A DNA stretch of 64,000 nt from Paenibacillus catalpae (GCF_900112695.1 NZ_FOMT01000001.1:124001-188000), one strand, 5' to 3'; positions 43,842-52,907 are shown, numbered from the stretch's first letter. Notes: a model not told the origin generated them from the sequence alone. Made by a program: numbers and translations.

Positions 43842-45191
43842 ATGCGTCGTTCGAAATGGGGAAGAGGAATCGCACAGGCAATGAACGCTTTGATTCTAAT
43901 CAGTTTGCTTGCTGCCTGTTCAGGCGCGAGCGGAGGCAACAGCGGGGGAAACACGAAGACAAGCACCCCAGCGGCAGTAGAGAATAGCGGTACTGCAGAA
44001 GGCGGCGATAAAGCACCTACAGGGGAGTTCGTGCTCTGGACCTGGGAGCCGGAGCATCCAACGGCGATTGCTGCTTTTCATGAGAAGTATCCGGGAATCA
44101 AAATAAAGCGGGTACAGGTCGAAGCGGCGGATGTGCCGAAGAAGCTGCAGACGACGATTGCCTCAGGCGGCGAGCTTCCGGACGTTATTCGGATTGAGCG
44201 CGGGCAGAAGGCAAAAATTTTCAATATGGATATTCTCGAAGATCTGGAAGCCGATCCGTATAATGCGGACAGAAACGTTTTATTCGAGTATGACGCTCCG
44301 GCATTTTCCATGAATGACCATCTGGTTGCTATTCCCGACGATATGAGCGTTGCCGGAGTAGCCTACATCAAGCCGCTCGCCAAGGAGTATTTGGGTACGG
44401 ACAATCCGGAAGAGATGGAAGCGATGCTGCCGGATTGGGACGCGTTCATCGACAAGGGAAAAGAAGTCTTGGACAAGAGCGGCGGCAAGGTCATGATGTT
44501 CCCGAGCCTTGGCGGTGTTTACGATATTTTGAAGGGCCAACGGGATGAGCCGTACTTCGAGGATAACAAGTTAAACGTTCAACTGCTTCAAAGCATAGTA
44601 GCGCGGCTCGTCCAGTTCCGAGACGCCGGCATTGTAGACAAGCTCGACCAATGGACGCCGGCATGGAATGCCTCGTTTGGCGGCGACAAATATATGTTTA
44701 CGCCAAGCCCGGTCTGGATGCCGCAATATGTCATCGGACCAAATGACAAGAAGCCTGACCGTTGGGCGCTTATGGTAGCACCAGAGGGAGGCTTCATCCG
44801 AGGCGGCTCGTCGCACGGGATTCCAAAAGGCGCGAAGAACGCCGACCTCGCATGGAAATGGATCGAATTTACTTCGATGACGCAGGCAGGTGCGGAGGCG
44901 CAGAAGAAAGACGGCGTATTCACCCATTTCAAAGAGGCTTATCAAAATAAGGAGTTCTCGAATTGGACGTGGGAGAACTTCGGCAGCCAGGATATCGGGG
45001 AGAAATTCTTCGTTGATATCTCCGGGGTGACGACCGACGTCGCCGAAAACGTGAACGACCAGGTACTCGACGAAGCCATGAGCATTGTGCTGCAGACCCT
45101 CGCGAAGGATAAAAGTTTCGGCATGGAGCAGGCGATGGACCGGATCCAAAAAGAGCTGAAGGCGAAATTGCCGGACATCACGTTCGGATAA
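43842..45191 (+). CDS. CUT1-type sugar-binding lipoprotein
   Basis: 449 residues, GGGAGG before the ATG. Lipobox LISLLAAC, Gly/Ser-rich linker, then SBP_bac_1 fold (WTWEPEHPTAIAAFHEKYPGIKIKRVQVEAADVPKKLQTTIASGGELPDVIRIERG). It resembles maltose/multiple-sugar binding proteins. First gene of a three-gene importer operon; a GC-rich stem-loop separates it from the permease genes. Confidence 0.92.
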   Translation: MRRSKWGRGIAQAMNALILISLLAACSGASGGNSGGNTKTSTPAAVENSGTAEGGDKAPTGEFVLWTWEPEHPTAIAAFHEKYPGIKIKRVQVEAADVPKKLQTTIASGGELPDVIRIERGQKAKIFNMDILEDLEADPYNADRNVLFEYDAPAFSMNDHLVAIPDDMSVAGVAYIKPLAKEYLGTDNPEEMEAMLPDWDAFIDKGKEVLDKSGGKVMMFPSLGGVYDILKGQRDEPYFEDNKLNVQLLQSIVARLVQFRDAGIVDKLDQWTPAWNASFGGDKYMFTPSPVWMPQYVIGPNDKKPDRWALMVAPEGGFIRGGSSHGIPKGAKNADLAWKWIEFTSMTQAGAEAQKKDGVFTHFKEAYQNKEFSNWTWENFGSQDIGEKFFVDISGVTTDVAENVNDQVLDEAMSIVLQTLAKDKSFGMEQAMDRIQKELKAKLPDITFG

Positions 45192-45217
45192 AGGGGAGGA
45201 TGCGGAAGAGACGCTGG

Positions 45218-45237
45218 GAGCGGCCGGGCGGCCGCTC
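45218..45237 (+). other. Intercistronic stem-loop after binding-protein gene
   Basis: GAGCGGCC (45218-45225) pairs perfectly with GGCCGCTC (45230-45237), 4-base loop, followed by only three T. Confidence 0.55.
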
Positions 45238-45280
45238 TTTGCGCTTTCCGCGGGAAATATAAATGATCGGAGTGGAAATG

Positions 45281-46192
45281 ATGGATGCCATGAAGCGAAG
45301 ATGGGTGCCGTATCTGTTTCTGTCACCGTATATGCTGTTCTACGTGGCCTTTGGCCTGATTCCAATCCTGTTTTCGTTCTATGTCAGTCTGACGAGTTGG
45401 GACGGAATTGGCAAGAAAACGTTCGTCGGGCTGGACAACTATGCTTTTTTGTTCAACCCCGACTCCTACTTCTTCACATCAGTCGGGAATACGCTGCTGT
45501 TCGTGGCCGTGTCGCTGCCGCTTCAGATGGCCTTTGGCCTCGCGATCGCTGCGCTGCTCTACAGCAAATTCGTGAAATGGAAAGCTTTTTTCCAACTCGT
45601 TAACTTCCTGCCGTACATCGTCACGCCGGTTGCAGTCGGCCTTATGTTCAACCTGCTGTTCGATTGGCAGGCCGGTTTCGTCAACAAATTACTGCTCGAA
45701 TTCGGTCTCATCGAGGAAGGTATCTATTGGCTTGGCGAACCGCTCTATGCCCGCATCGTCATCGTGCTGATGCTGTTTTGGAAAGGATTCGGCTACACGA
45801 TGATCTTTTATCTGGCCGGGCTTGCAAACATATCAAAAGATTTGCATGAGGCGGCAGCTGTCGATGGAGCGACCGGTATGAAAGCGTTCTGGACCATAAC
45901 GCTGCCGCTGCTTCGCCCGGTCACAACCTTCGTTGCCATTACGGGGATCATCGGCGGCTTTCAATTGCTCGAGGAGCCGATGCTGCTGCTTGGCGGCGCC
46001 GGAATGGGATCGGCGTCTGCGGTCATCGGCGGACCGGAACGCTGTTGCCTGACAACCGTCTGGAATATGTATGACACGGCATTCGGCAGCACGACTCGCT
46101 ACGGACTTGGTTCGGCAATTGCTTATGGACTTTGCGTCATTATTGCCGTGTTTTCGTTTATTGGCACCAAGTTTTACAGGGAGGAATCTTAA
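45281..46192 (+). CDS. CUT1-type sugar ABC permease (MalF-like)
   Basis: 303 residues from 45281; ATGs at 45263 and 45278 are in frame, but GGAG at 45269-45272 is best spaced for 45281 (8 bases) or 45278 (5 bases). Helix 1 VPYLFLSPYMLFYVAFGLIPILF, EAA loop HEAAAVDGATGMKAFWTITLPLL. The next gene starts directly at its stop. Confidence 0.9.
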   Translation: MDAMKRRWVPYLFLSPYMLFYVAFGLIPILFSFYVSLTSWDGIGKKTFVGLDNYAFLFNPDSYFFTSVGNTLLFVAVSLPLQMAFGLAIAALLYSKFVKWKAFFQLVNFLPYIVTPVAVGLMFNLLFDWQAGFVNKLLLEFGLIEEGIYWLGEPLYARIVIVLMLFWKGFGYTMIFYLAGLANISKDLHEAAAVDGATGMKAFWTITLPLLRPVTTFVAITGIIGGFQLLEEPMLLLGGAGMGSASAVIGGPERCCLTTVWNMYDTAFGSTTRYGLGSAIAYGLCVIIAVFSFIGTKFYREES

Positions 46193-47011
46193 ATGAGTAC
46201 ACGATCGCGTACGGTTACGGCGACTGTCACAATCGCGCTGCTGTCGATCGTCGCCCTCCTGCCGTTTTACATTATGGTTGTCATGGGCACCTATAGGAAC
46301 GAGGACCTTTTTACGAAAATCGTACTCTTCCCGGGAAACTATCTGGTTGAAAACTTCAAGACGGTAGCGGCGAGCCGCTTTGATCTGGCCTACTGGAACA
46401 GTTTTATCGTTTCGGCTGTCAGCACGGTGCTGTCGGTGTTCGTCAGCGCGCTTGCGGGTTTTGCGTTCGCCAAATACAATTTCCGGCATAAATCAAAAAT
46501 TTTCGGAGCCGTTCTGCTGACGATGATGATTCCGGGCCAGCTTGGTCTCGTCGCCTATGTCATCGAGATGCGCTATCTGAACCTTTCCGATACCTTGATG
46601 CCGCTCATCCTGCCTTGGGTGGCAAACGCATTTGGCGTGTACTGGATGACGCAGTTCATCCGCGGCGCGGTACCGGCAGAGGTGATCGAAAGCGCTCGCA
46701 TCGACGGCTGCTCGGATCTCGGGATATTCTTCCGAATCGTAATGGCCTTTATTTATCCGGCGGTAACAACGCTTTCTCTGCTTGTCTTCCTCTGGTCGTG
46801 GAATAACTACCTGCTGCCGCTAATCGTCATTAATAAGCCGGAAATGTACACGATCCCGCTCGGCATCACGACGCTTGGTTCCGCGTACAGAACCGATCTG
46901 GCGGCGCAAATTCTGGGACTGTCAATCGGAACGCTGCCAGTGCTTGTTCTATTCGCCATCGGCTCAAAAAGCTTCATTCGGGGCCTGACGGCCGGATCGG
47001 TTAAGGGGTAA
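46193..47011 (+). CDS. CUT1-type sugar ABC permease (MalG-like)
   Basis: 272 residues; its ATG directly follows the TAA of the preceding permease. Full helix set (TVTIALLSIVALLPFYIMVVMGTY first). The coupling loop is IESARIDGCSDLGIFFRIVMAFIYP, a slightly divergent EAA motif with Ser for the second Ala and Ala-Phe before the usual Pro. It ends at a strong bidirectional terminator. Confidence 0.9.
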   Translation: MSTRSRTVTATVTIALLSIVALLPFYIMVVMGTYRNEDLFTKIVLFPGNYLVENFKTVAASRFDLAYWNSFIVSAVSTVLSVFVSALAGFAFAKYNFRHKSKIFGAVLLTMMIPGQLGLVAYVIEMRYLNLSDTLMPLILPWVANAFGVYWMTQFIRGAVPAEVIESARIDGCSDLGIFFRIVMAFIYPAVTTLSLLVFLWSWNNYLLPLIVINKPEMYTIPLGITTLGSAYRTDLAAQILGLSIGTLPVLVLFAIGSKSFIRGLTAGSVKG

Positions 47012-47038
47012 ACGTTAGAGGTGTTTATATAAAAAGAG

Positions 47039-47077
47039 AACGAGCCTATGGAATTTGAATCCCATAGGCTCGTTTTT
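47039..47077. terminator. Bidirectional Rho-independent terminator
   Basis: AACGAGCCTATGG (47039-47051) pairs with CCATAGGCTCGTT (47062-47074), followed by T on the plus strand and preceded by a run of A, so it works both ways between the importer operon and the convergent aldo-keto reductase operon. Confidence 0.85.
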
Positions 47078-47086
47078 GTCTTCCTA

Positions 47087-47995
47087 TTAAACTTCAATTG
47101 CGGTTCGCCCAATGGCGTCCAGTCTCATCTTCGCTTCCTCGTATACGTCGCTGGGAAGCGGGCCAAGCTCGGCGTAACGGAGATTTTCCGCCAAGTGGGC
47201 GGGATTTTTGGTGCCAACGATTGTTGTCGTCATGGAAGGGTGGGACAAGGTGAAGCGCAGCAGAAATCCGGTCCGCTGCTCGCCATGCGCAAGTAAATCG
47301 TCCAGCTTCGCTTGCTCCCATGCGCTCCAGCGATCCTCCGAGCCGCGCCCGATACCGGGCTCGCCTTGACCAACGCCGCCGCGTACGATGATGCCTGCTC
47401 CGGTAGCCGCGGCTTTCGTCACCCAATCCTCGTGCTCGCGTTCCAGAGCGGAGTAGGGCAGTTGGAACGTATCGAACGTCCCCCAGTCCACGAAGGGAGG
47501 AAGATTCGGAAGGTAAGAGGAGACGCCGATGTAACGGGCTTTGCCGCTTGCTTGAATTTCCTTCAGCACGTCGACCAGGGCGCCTTCCTCGGCTTGCTGC
47601 ACGGTTGGTCCATGCAGCTGCAAGACGTCGACATAGTCGGTTTTCATGCGTGTCAAGCTCGTTTCGATATTATGAAGCAGATTATCGCGCGTCCAAATAT
47701 GGGATGTCTCGTCATGATCGCCGCGGTCGGTGACGCAGCAGCCGCATTTCGTCGCCAGAATGAATTCGTCCCGGCGGTGGCTGATGAAGCGGCCGATTAA
47801 TTCCTCGCTTCGGCCGTAATCGTAAGAGGTGTCAATCAGGTTGATGCCCGCGTCGAGCACGGTATTGAGGATAATGCCCGCATCGGCGTCCTCGACCGGT
47901 CTTCCGCTCCATACGCGCGGGCCGCGAATTTCCATGGCGCCGTAGCTTAGTTTCGTAACTTCCAATCCAGTGCGGCCTAGTTTCGCTTTGTCCAT
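47087..47995 (-). CDS. Aldo/keto reductase
   Basis: 302 residues; AAGGGAG 10 bases before the ATG. NAD(P)H-dependent TIM-barrel reductase: GRTGLEVTKLSYGAME at the N-terminus, NLIDTSYDYGRSEELIGRF with the catalytic Tyr and Asp, LATKCG with the Lys and QLHGP with the His, so the Asp-Tyr-Lys-His tetrad is complete. The C-terminal cofactor region is HPSMTTTIVGTKNPAHLAEN. Last gene of the minus uronate operon; it may reduce or oxidise a sugar or uronate intermediate. Confidence 0.9.
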   Translation of the reverse strand: MDKAKLGRTGLEVTKLSYGAMEIRGPRVWSGRPVEDADAGIILNTVLDAGINLIDTSYDYGRSEELIGRFISHRRDEFILATKCGCCVTDRGDHDETSHIWTRDNLLHNIETSLTRMKTDYVDVLQLHGPTVQQAEEGALVDVLKEIQASGKARYIGVSSYLPNLPPFVDWGTFDTFQLPYSALEREHEDWVTKAAATGAGIIVRGGVGQGEPGIGRGSEDRWSAWEQAKLDDLLAHGEQRTGFLLRFTLSHPSMTTTIVGTKNPAHLAENLRYAELGPLPSDVYEEAKMRLDAIGRTAIEV

Positions 47996-48086
47996 CGCTT
48001 TAGCTCCCTTTTTATTTCCTTTTTATAACTTCTATGTTTTTTATATCATTTGAATGATAGACTGGCAACCGCGGGCAGCCGTTCTC

Positions 48087-48992
48087 TCATAATCGAACAT
48101 CGCTGGAAGGACCGCTGTTTTCGTTACGTCGCGCTTCTTCAAGCTCATGCTCCCATGTCAAATGCCGGTAAGCTGCGGCGGCTTTGTCGGTTTCGAACCA
48201 TTGCATGAAGTCCTGCCACATGGCCGTCGTCCAGGCCGCATCGATTTGCGCCGTCGTATACGTTCTGCTGTTCAAGCGGGCAAAGCCAAACACGTCTCGG
48301 ACCTGCGACTTCTCCGCATGGGTTGCCGTTAATTCCGCCAAGTGGGCCGGGATGAAGATGACGCCCGCCGGCGTTCCGAGCACGACGTCGCCCGGAAGGC
48401 AGACGGCCCGGCCGATGCGGGCGGGAACGTTCATGCCGACCATCGTGACGTCGGCGATTGCAGTCGGATCGCTGCCTCGATAGTAAACATTAATATTTTC
48501 GATTTGCGTAATTTGCTGATTATCCCGTATGCCGCCCCAAATAACGGCGCCTCCGGTCTTCGTGCGGGTAGATATAGCCGTGGACAGGTTGCCTCCAACA
48601 TAGGTGCCTTGATAGATCTTATCGAACATATCGATAACGACGACGTCCTCTTCCTCCAGCGAATCAATAACCCATTGGTTGAAAAAGCCTCTGCGATCCT
48701 CTTGCTCATGACCGTAATTCAGCAGCGTGTCATGCAAGTCCGGGCGTTTAGGCACCATAACGGCCGTAACCGCGCGGCCCACCATGACTTTGTCCGGGTG
48801 AATAATCTTGAGATCGCCCTCGAACTGATAATGATACCCTCTCGACCATAGCGGTCCCCATGCTTCCTCCAGCGTGATCCTGCCTAATCGGCCTAGCACG
48901 CTGGACGGCACTTTGGGACGGCCGTCGGGGAAGCGCTCGCCTTGCCATAACGGCGATAGTTGGATTGTATCTTCGGCATTATTAAATTTCAT
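48087..48992 (-). CDS. RraA-like aldolase/dehydratase family protein
   Basis: 301 residues from the ATG at 48992, with GAGGTG 7 bases upstream. The RraA/HMG-aldolase fold is seen in VGRAVTAVMVPKRPD, VVVIDMFDK, the substrate-binding GAVIWGGIRDNQQI (Gly-x-Arg-Asp) and PGDVVLGTPAGVIFIPAHLAE. Members of this family include 4-hydroxy-4-methyl-2-oxoglutarate aldolases and sugar-acid enzymes; several are encoded beside sugar-acid dehydratases. The protein is longer than minimal RraA (about 160 residues). A pyruvate-aldolase type step on a keto-deoxy sugar acid is possible but inferred. Confidence 0.82.
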   Translation of the reverse strand: MKFNNAEDTIQLSPLWQGERFPDGRPKVPSSVLGRLGRITLEEAWGPLWSRGYHYQFEGDLKIIHPDKVMVGRAVTAVMVPKRPDLHDTLLNYGHEQEDRRGFFNQWVIDSLEEEDVVVIDMFDKIYQGTYVGGNLSTAISTRTKTGGAVIWGGIRDNQQITQIENINVYYRGSDPTAIADVTMVGMNVPARIGRAVCLPGDVVLGTPAGVIFIPAHLAELTATHAEKSQVRDVFGFARLNSRTYTTAQIDAAWTTAMWQDFMQWFETDKAAAAYRHLTWEHELEEARRNENSGPSSDVRL

Positions 48993-49032
48993 ATCGGACA
49001 CCTCGCTATATTTTTTTGATCTTACTTGCTGC

Positions 49033-50454
49033 TCAGCTCCAAAGCCGGTCGTTGGACCAATAGCCGTTCCATTCGTCGGTAGGGAGCCACAGCCCGGGGA
49101 TTTCCGGGTGCAGATGCTGTGCGATAACCTCGTCGTTAAGCTCTTCGATTCCAAGGCCCGGCGCATCAGGGACATGGATGAATCCATTCTGAACAAGCGG
49201 CTTTGGCAGCTTGCTGACGATCAGATCGTCCCACCATTCGACATCGACGGAATGGTATTCGAGCGCCAGGAAGTTTTCCGTGGCGGCTGCGGCATGCACG
49301 GCTGCCAGGCAGGCGATCGGGCTCTCCGCCATGTGGATAGCCATCGCGACGCCGTATTCCTGGGCCATATCGCCGATTTTTTTCGTTTCCAGAATGCCGC
49401 CGGTCGTCAATACGTCGGGATGGATCACCGATACGCCCCCGGATTCAAGCAGGGGCCTAAAGTTCTCCTTGAGATAAATGTCCTCACCGGTGCAGATCGG
49501 TGTGGTCACCATGCCCGCGAGCTGGGCATATTGATTCGTGTATTGCCACGGAATCATGTCTTCCATCCAGGCCAGATTATATTTTTCAACTCGATGGGCG
49601 AGCTTGATACAATCCTGCACGCCGATATGTCCGAAATGGTCAATCGCGAGAGGTACCTCGTAGCCGACGACCATGCGAACGTCGGCAACGTATTGCTCCA
49701 GCATGTCGAGACCCTTCTCGGTCACATGAATGCCCGTAAACGGATGAGCGATGTTATAAATATCGTAGTGGCGGCTGCGAATTTCCCGCAGCTCGTGCTC
49801 CGTGAGAGTCGAATGCTTGCGCGAATACCAGGCTTTGGACAACGCTTTCATTTCCTCCAAAAAGCCAAGCGGGGCGCTTAACGTTCCGGGCTCATTAATA
49901 ATTTGATTGATGCCTAGGTCCATCTTCAGGAAGGTAAACCCTTGTTCCATCCTTTTTTGCAGCGCTAAGCCCATTGCCTTCCCCGTATCCTTACCGTTAA
50001 CGTCGGTGTCGCAATACATGCGGATCCGGTCGCGGAATTTGCCGCCCAGCATTTGATAGATCGGCATGCCGTAAGCCTTGCCGGCAATATCCCATAAGGC
50101 GATTTCAATGCCGCTCACCCCGCCTCCTTGCCGGGAATGTCCGCCGAATTGTTTAATTCTGCGGAACAGCTTGTCGATATTGCACGGATTTTCGCCCAGA
50201 AGCCTGCTTTTGAGCTGAAGGGCAAATTGTCTGTCGGCGCCGTCGCGCACTTCGCCGAAACCGACGATACCTTGGTTCGTGAACACTTTGATCAAGCTGC
50301 AGTGCATGGGAGCGCCTGCAATATCGGCAAAACGAATATCGGTTATGCGAAGCTCCGAGGGCTTGGAGAAAGTATTGACGTAGGATAATGTGCTTTCATA
50401 GGTTTCCTTTTGAGTCACGGGCATTGCTCCTTTTAGAAATATAGGTTTTGACAT
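49033..50454 (-). CDS. Mandelate racemase/muconate lactonizing (enolase superfamily) sugar-acid dehydratase
   Basis: 473 residues from 50454; an in-frame ATG at 50424, just after AAAAGGAG, is an alternative start. N-terminal capping domain (ITDIRFADIAGAPMHCSLIKVFTNQGIVGFGEVRDGAD) then a TIM barrel: SGIEIALWDIAGKAYGMPIYQMLGG, TFLKMDLGI, the metal ligands in AIDHFGH, WMEDMIPW and TGEDIYL, and HMAESPIACLAAVHAAAA near the end. Relatives dehydrate sugar acids such as mannonate, gluconate or galactonate. The neighbours (UxuA, SDRs, GntR) favour a mannonate/uronate route. It starts 10 bases after the SDR gene, so it is in the same operon. Confidence 0.85.
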   Translation of the reverse strand: MSKPIFLKGAMPVTQKETYESTLSYVNTFSKPSELRITDIRFADIAGAPMHCSLIKVFTNQGIVGFGEVRDGADRQFALQLKSRLLGENPCNIDKLFRRIKQFGGHSRQGGGVSGIEIALWDIAGKAYGMPIYQMLGGKFRDRIRMYCDTDVNGKDTGKAMGLALQKRMEQGFTFLKMDLGINQIINEPGTLSAPLGFLEEMKALSKAWYSRKHSTLTEHELREIRSRHYDIYNIAHPFTGIHVTEKGLDMLEQYVADVRMVVGYEVPLAIDHFGHIGVQDCIKLAHRVEKYNLAWMEDMIPWQYTNQYAQLAGMVTTPICTGEDIYLKENFRPLLESGGVSVIHPDVLTTGGILETKKIGDMAQEYGVAMAIHMAESPIACLAAVHAAAATENFLALEYHSVDVEWWDDLIVSKLPKPLVQNGFIHVPDAPGLGIEELNDEVIAQHLHPEIPGLWLPTDEWNGYWSNDRLWS

Positions 50455-50464
50455 AATCGCGCGG

Positions 50465-51208
50465 TTACATTAACATGCCCGCACCATCCACGCGGATGGT
50501 GGAGCCTGTCATAAACGAGGTTTCGTCCGAGGCCAGGTAGCAGGCCAGAGAGGCGACGTCCGCAGGCAGTCCAACACGTCCAAGCGGGAATTTTTTGAGG
50601 TTTGGCCTGCTATGCGAAGTCTTGAACTTACCGACGTCAATTGCGCCGGGCGCAATTGTATTGACCGTAATGCCGTAACGCGCGAGCTCGATAGCGCTTT
50701 CTCTGCCAAGCATTTTGATGCCGCCTTTCGACATGCAGTAGACCGCGTCGAAATCGGTCGGTCTTTTGCCGTGGACGGAAGAGATGTTAATCATGCGGCC
50801 GAAATTCCGTTTCTTCATATAAGGGATAACCGCCTGCATGCATTGCCAGTATCCTTTAAGATTGATATTCATGACGCGGTCGTACAGTTCTTCCGTATAT
50901 TCGAACAACTGAAGGTTAAGCTGCAGGGCCGCATTGTTGACCAGAATGTCGATGCCGCCAAGCTTAGCCGCGGCCGTATCAACCATGCGGGCAATTTGCT
51001 CCCGGTCAGCGACGTCGGCTTGCACGGTCATGCACTGGCCGCCTAACTCCTCGATTCGATGCTGCGTGTCTTTGGCTCCTGCATCGCTGGAATTGTAGTG
51101 AATGGCAACCTTTGCGCCCCGCCTTGCAAGCTCTATGGCAATGCCTTTGCCGATCCCCGTTCCCGCGCCGGTGACGAGTGCCGATTTTCCTATCAAGCTT
51201 TGGCTCAT
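50465..51208 (-). CDS. SDR-family oxidoreductase, intact motifs
   Basis: 247-residue short-chain dehydrogenase. Cofactor motif TGAGTGIG, DILVNNAA, catalytic Ser in INISSVHGK and YCMSK with the Tyr/Lys pair. The C-terminus ends GSTIRVDGAGML. Bacillus subtilis fructuronate reductase UxuB belongs to this superfamily, so mannonate oxidoreductase is a good candidate in this context, but a generic sugar dehydrogenase cannot be excluded. Its ATG overlaps the stop of the upstream divergent-motif SDR gene by 4 bases. Confidence 0.88.
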   Translation of the reverse strand: MSQSLIGKSALVTGAGTGIGKGIAIELARRGAKVAIHYNSSDAGAKDTQHRIEELGGQCMTVQADVADREQIARMVDTAAAKLGGIDILVNNAALQLNLQLFEYTEELYDRVMNINLKGYWQCMQAVIPYMKKRNFGRMINISSVHGKRPTDFDAVYCMSKGGIKMLGRESAIELARYGITVNTIAPGAIDVGKFKTSHSRPNLKKFPLGRVGLPADVASLACYLASDETSFMTGSTIRVDGAGMLM

Positions 51209-52002
51209 TGCGATCGCGTCTCCCCCTCGGCGGGCTTGTTCATGCGATGATCCATATAATGCAGGAGGAAGCCGCCGTCCATTCGGATATCTGCTCCGTT
51301 CAAATAGCCGGCTTCCTCCCCGGCAAGGAAGAAGGCAAGCTCGGCCAAATCGCTGGCCGTTCCAAGCATCGCGCCGGGCACCTTATAACGGTAATCGTCG
51401 TAAAGGCCCGAAATATGACTTTGAAAAGTAACGTCCGAACCTTCGACAGGGCCCATCTCTATCACATTGACGCGGATGCCGAACCGGCCGAGAAACAACG
51501 CCGCTTCATGGGCCAGCATCTTGACCGCGCCTTGCGAAGCGCTGTAAGCAAAGGACGATCCGGTCGGCTTTTCGTTGTGAATGGAGCTGACGAAGATGAT
51601 GCTGCCCCCGCTTCTATCTGCCATCCGTTTTCCGAACGTCTGGGTGCAGAAGAAGGCGGATTTGGCATTTGCCTGCATGATTTCGACAAACTCCGTTTCT
51701 TCGCAGCTTTCGACATGGGCTGGTCTTGTCACGCAACAATTGTGAATCATGACATCGACAGGGCCAAGCAGCTTCTCGGCCTGATCGAGCATAGTCGATA
51801 AGTCGCGGCTGCTGCTTAGATCGGCATGGGTCACAAGCACCTTTGACCCCGCTGCTATGCAGGAAACGAGCACGTCTTCCCATTCCTTCTCGTCAAGACG
51901 ACTGTTCAGAATCAGATTCGTTCCGACCTGGCTGAACCGTGCGATGAGGCCCTTGCCAGACCAGCTGTCGGCATCCGCGATGAAGACTACGTTCCTGGGC
52001 AA
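51205..52002 (-). CDS. SDR-like protein lacking cofactor and catalytic motifs
   Basis: 265 residues from a TTG start with GGGGGTG upstream; no better start is seen. The whole SDR fold aligns to its neighbour, but the N-terminal TGxxxGxG reads IADADSWSGKG, and YxxxK reads YSASQ, with the catalytic Lys replaced by Gln (CAA, one base from AAA). NAG is Asn-Cys-Cys (MIHNCCVTRP). The Ser region (IIFVSSIHNEKP) is kept. It is probably catalytically poor or a regulatory partner of the intact SDR, with which it is translationally coupled. First gene of the five-gene minus operon. Confidence 0.8.
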   Translation of the reverse strand: MPRNVVFIADADSWSGKGLIARFSQVGTNLILNSRLDEKEWEDVLVSCIAAGSKVLVTHADLSSSRDLSTMLDQAEKLLGPVDVMIHNCCVTRPAHVESCEETEFVEIMQANAKSAFFCTQTFGKRMADRSGGSIIFVSSIHNEKPTGSSFAYSASQGAVKMLAHEAALFLGRFGIRVNVIEMGPVEGSDVTFQSHISGLYDDYRYKVPGAMLGTASDLAELAFFLAGEEAGYLNGADIRMDGGFLLHYMDHRMNKPAEGETRSQ

Positions 52003-52144
52003 ACCGTTTACACCCCCTCATGAATCATGGATTCCCTTTGGTCTTCGTTTTTCGTTACATGACCATCTTACCGAGCGATTGAAGCGAAAAGCGATGCCGT
52101 ATAATTATGATTTTGTTTGTTTTTTTACGGTCGACGACCTGAAA

Positions 52145-52158
52145 TGAAAGCGGTTAAT
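52145..52158 (+). promoter_or_regulatory. Weak cre-like sequence before GntR gene
   Basis: TGAAAGCGGTTAAT matches 12 of 14 positions of TGWAANCGNTNWCA, missing the final CA. It lies 21 bases upstream of the inferred GntR -35 box. Confidence 0.25.
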
Positions 52159-52165
52159 TTTCATC

Positions 52166-52194
52166 TTGACATTCCCGTTCGAAGCGACTAGCAT
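52166..52194 (+). promoter_or_regulatory. Promoter of GntR gene
   Basis: TTGACA (52166-52171), 17-base spacer, TAGCAT (52189-52194). It matches a SigA promoter with a weak -10, 60 bp upstream of the GntR start. Confidence 0.6.
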
Positions 52195-52197
52195 CAA

Positions 52198-52216
52198 ATT
52201 ATCGATTATCGATAAT
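52198..52216. promoter_or_regulatory. Palindromic operator, candidate GntR binding site
   Basis: ATTATCGATTATCGATAAT is a 19-bp perfect palindrome around a single central base. It sits right after the -10 box of the GntR promoter and between two divergent operons, so it is the best candidate for binding by the GntR regulator. Confidence 0.6.
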
Positions 52217-52253
52217 CCACAAAAATTTCCAAATTACAAGGTGGTGATAACCC

Positions 52254-52907
52254 GTGTCCATCCAAACAGACAGTTCAGCGCAAAGTCCAATCTCTCTTAG
52301 CGAGCATGTCTATACCACCTTGAAGAGACAGATTATGAAGGGTGAACTGCTGCCCGGACACCGCATGATCGTTCTGGATATCGCCAAACAATTCAACGTC
52401 AGCCAAGCACCCGTCAGGGAAGCGCTCGAGAGGCTGAAGCAGGAAGGTTTCATTGTCGGCAAAATGAATAAAGGATCGGTTGTTTCCGAAATAACCGCCC
52501 AGGAAATACGCGATATATACGCACTGCGGCAAATGGTCGAGGGTCACGCACTTCGCAGAGCGATGAAGGTGCTGGAGGATAAGGATATTGATTATCTTGA
52601 AGGCGTCATTGCCGGCATGCGTGAAGCCATCGATCAAGGGGATTCGTACCGTCTGGTTGAGCTGGATATGCTCTTTCACGGTTACTTTTATTTGCGAAGC
52701 GGGAATGCGCTGCTTTATGACATTTGGAACAGCATCAAAACAAAGATTATGCGCTTTATTACCGTAACGAACCGGGATCACCCAGGCTACTCTCTCTCCG
52801 ACTCTCATACCGAAATTTTGGACCTCATCAAATCGGGTGACGTCGATCTTTCGGAAACGAAGCTGATAAGGGGATTGGATTTCTATAAAAATTACACCGG
52901 AGAGTAA
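52254..52907 (+). CDS. GntR/FadR-family (FCD) transcriptional regulator
   Basis: 217 residues from a GTG start with AAGGTGG 9 bases upstream. N-terminal winged helix-turn-helix (LPGHRMIVLDIAKQFNVSQAPVREALERLKQEGF) and an FCD effector domain with the usual metal-binding Asp/His pattern (VELDMLFHGYF, SDSHTEILDLI). FCD-GntR proteins such as UxuR/ExuR control uronate genes, matching the neighbours. It is probably autoregulated through the palindrome at 52198-52216 and may control both divergent operons. Confidence 0.92.
   Translation: MSIQTDSSAQSPISLSEHVYTTLKRQIMKGELLPGHRMIVLDIAKQFNVSQAPVREALERLKQEGFIVGKMNKGSVVSEITAQEIRDIYALRQMVEGHALRRAMKVLEDKDIDYLEGVIAGMREAIDQGDSYRLVELDMLFHGYFYLRSGNALLYDIWNSIKTKIMRFITVTNRDHPGYSLSDSHTEILDLIKSGDVDLSETKLIRGLDFYKNYTGE

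Noticed and set aside
48874..49881. 335-codon plus-strand open frame within the enolase-superfamily gene
   Set aside because: Antisense to a gene with all metal-ligand motifs; no domain in the plus frame.
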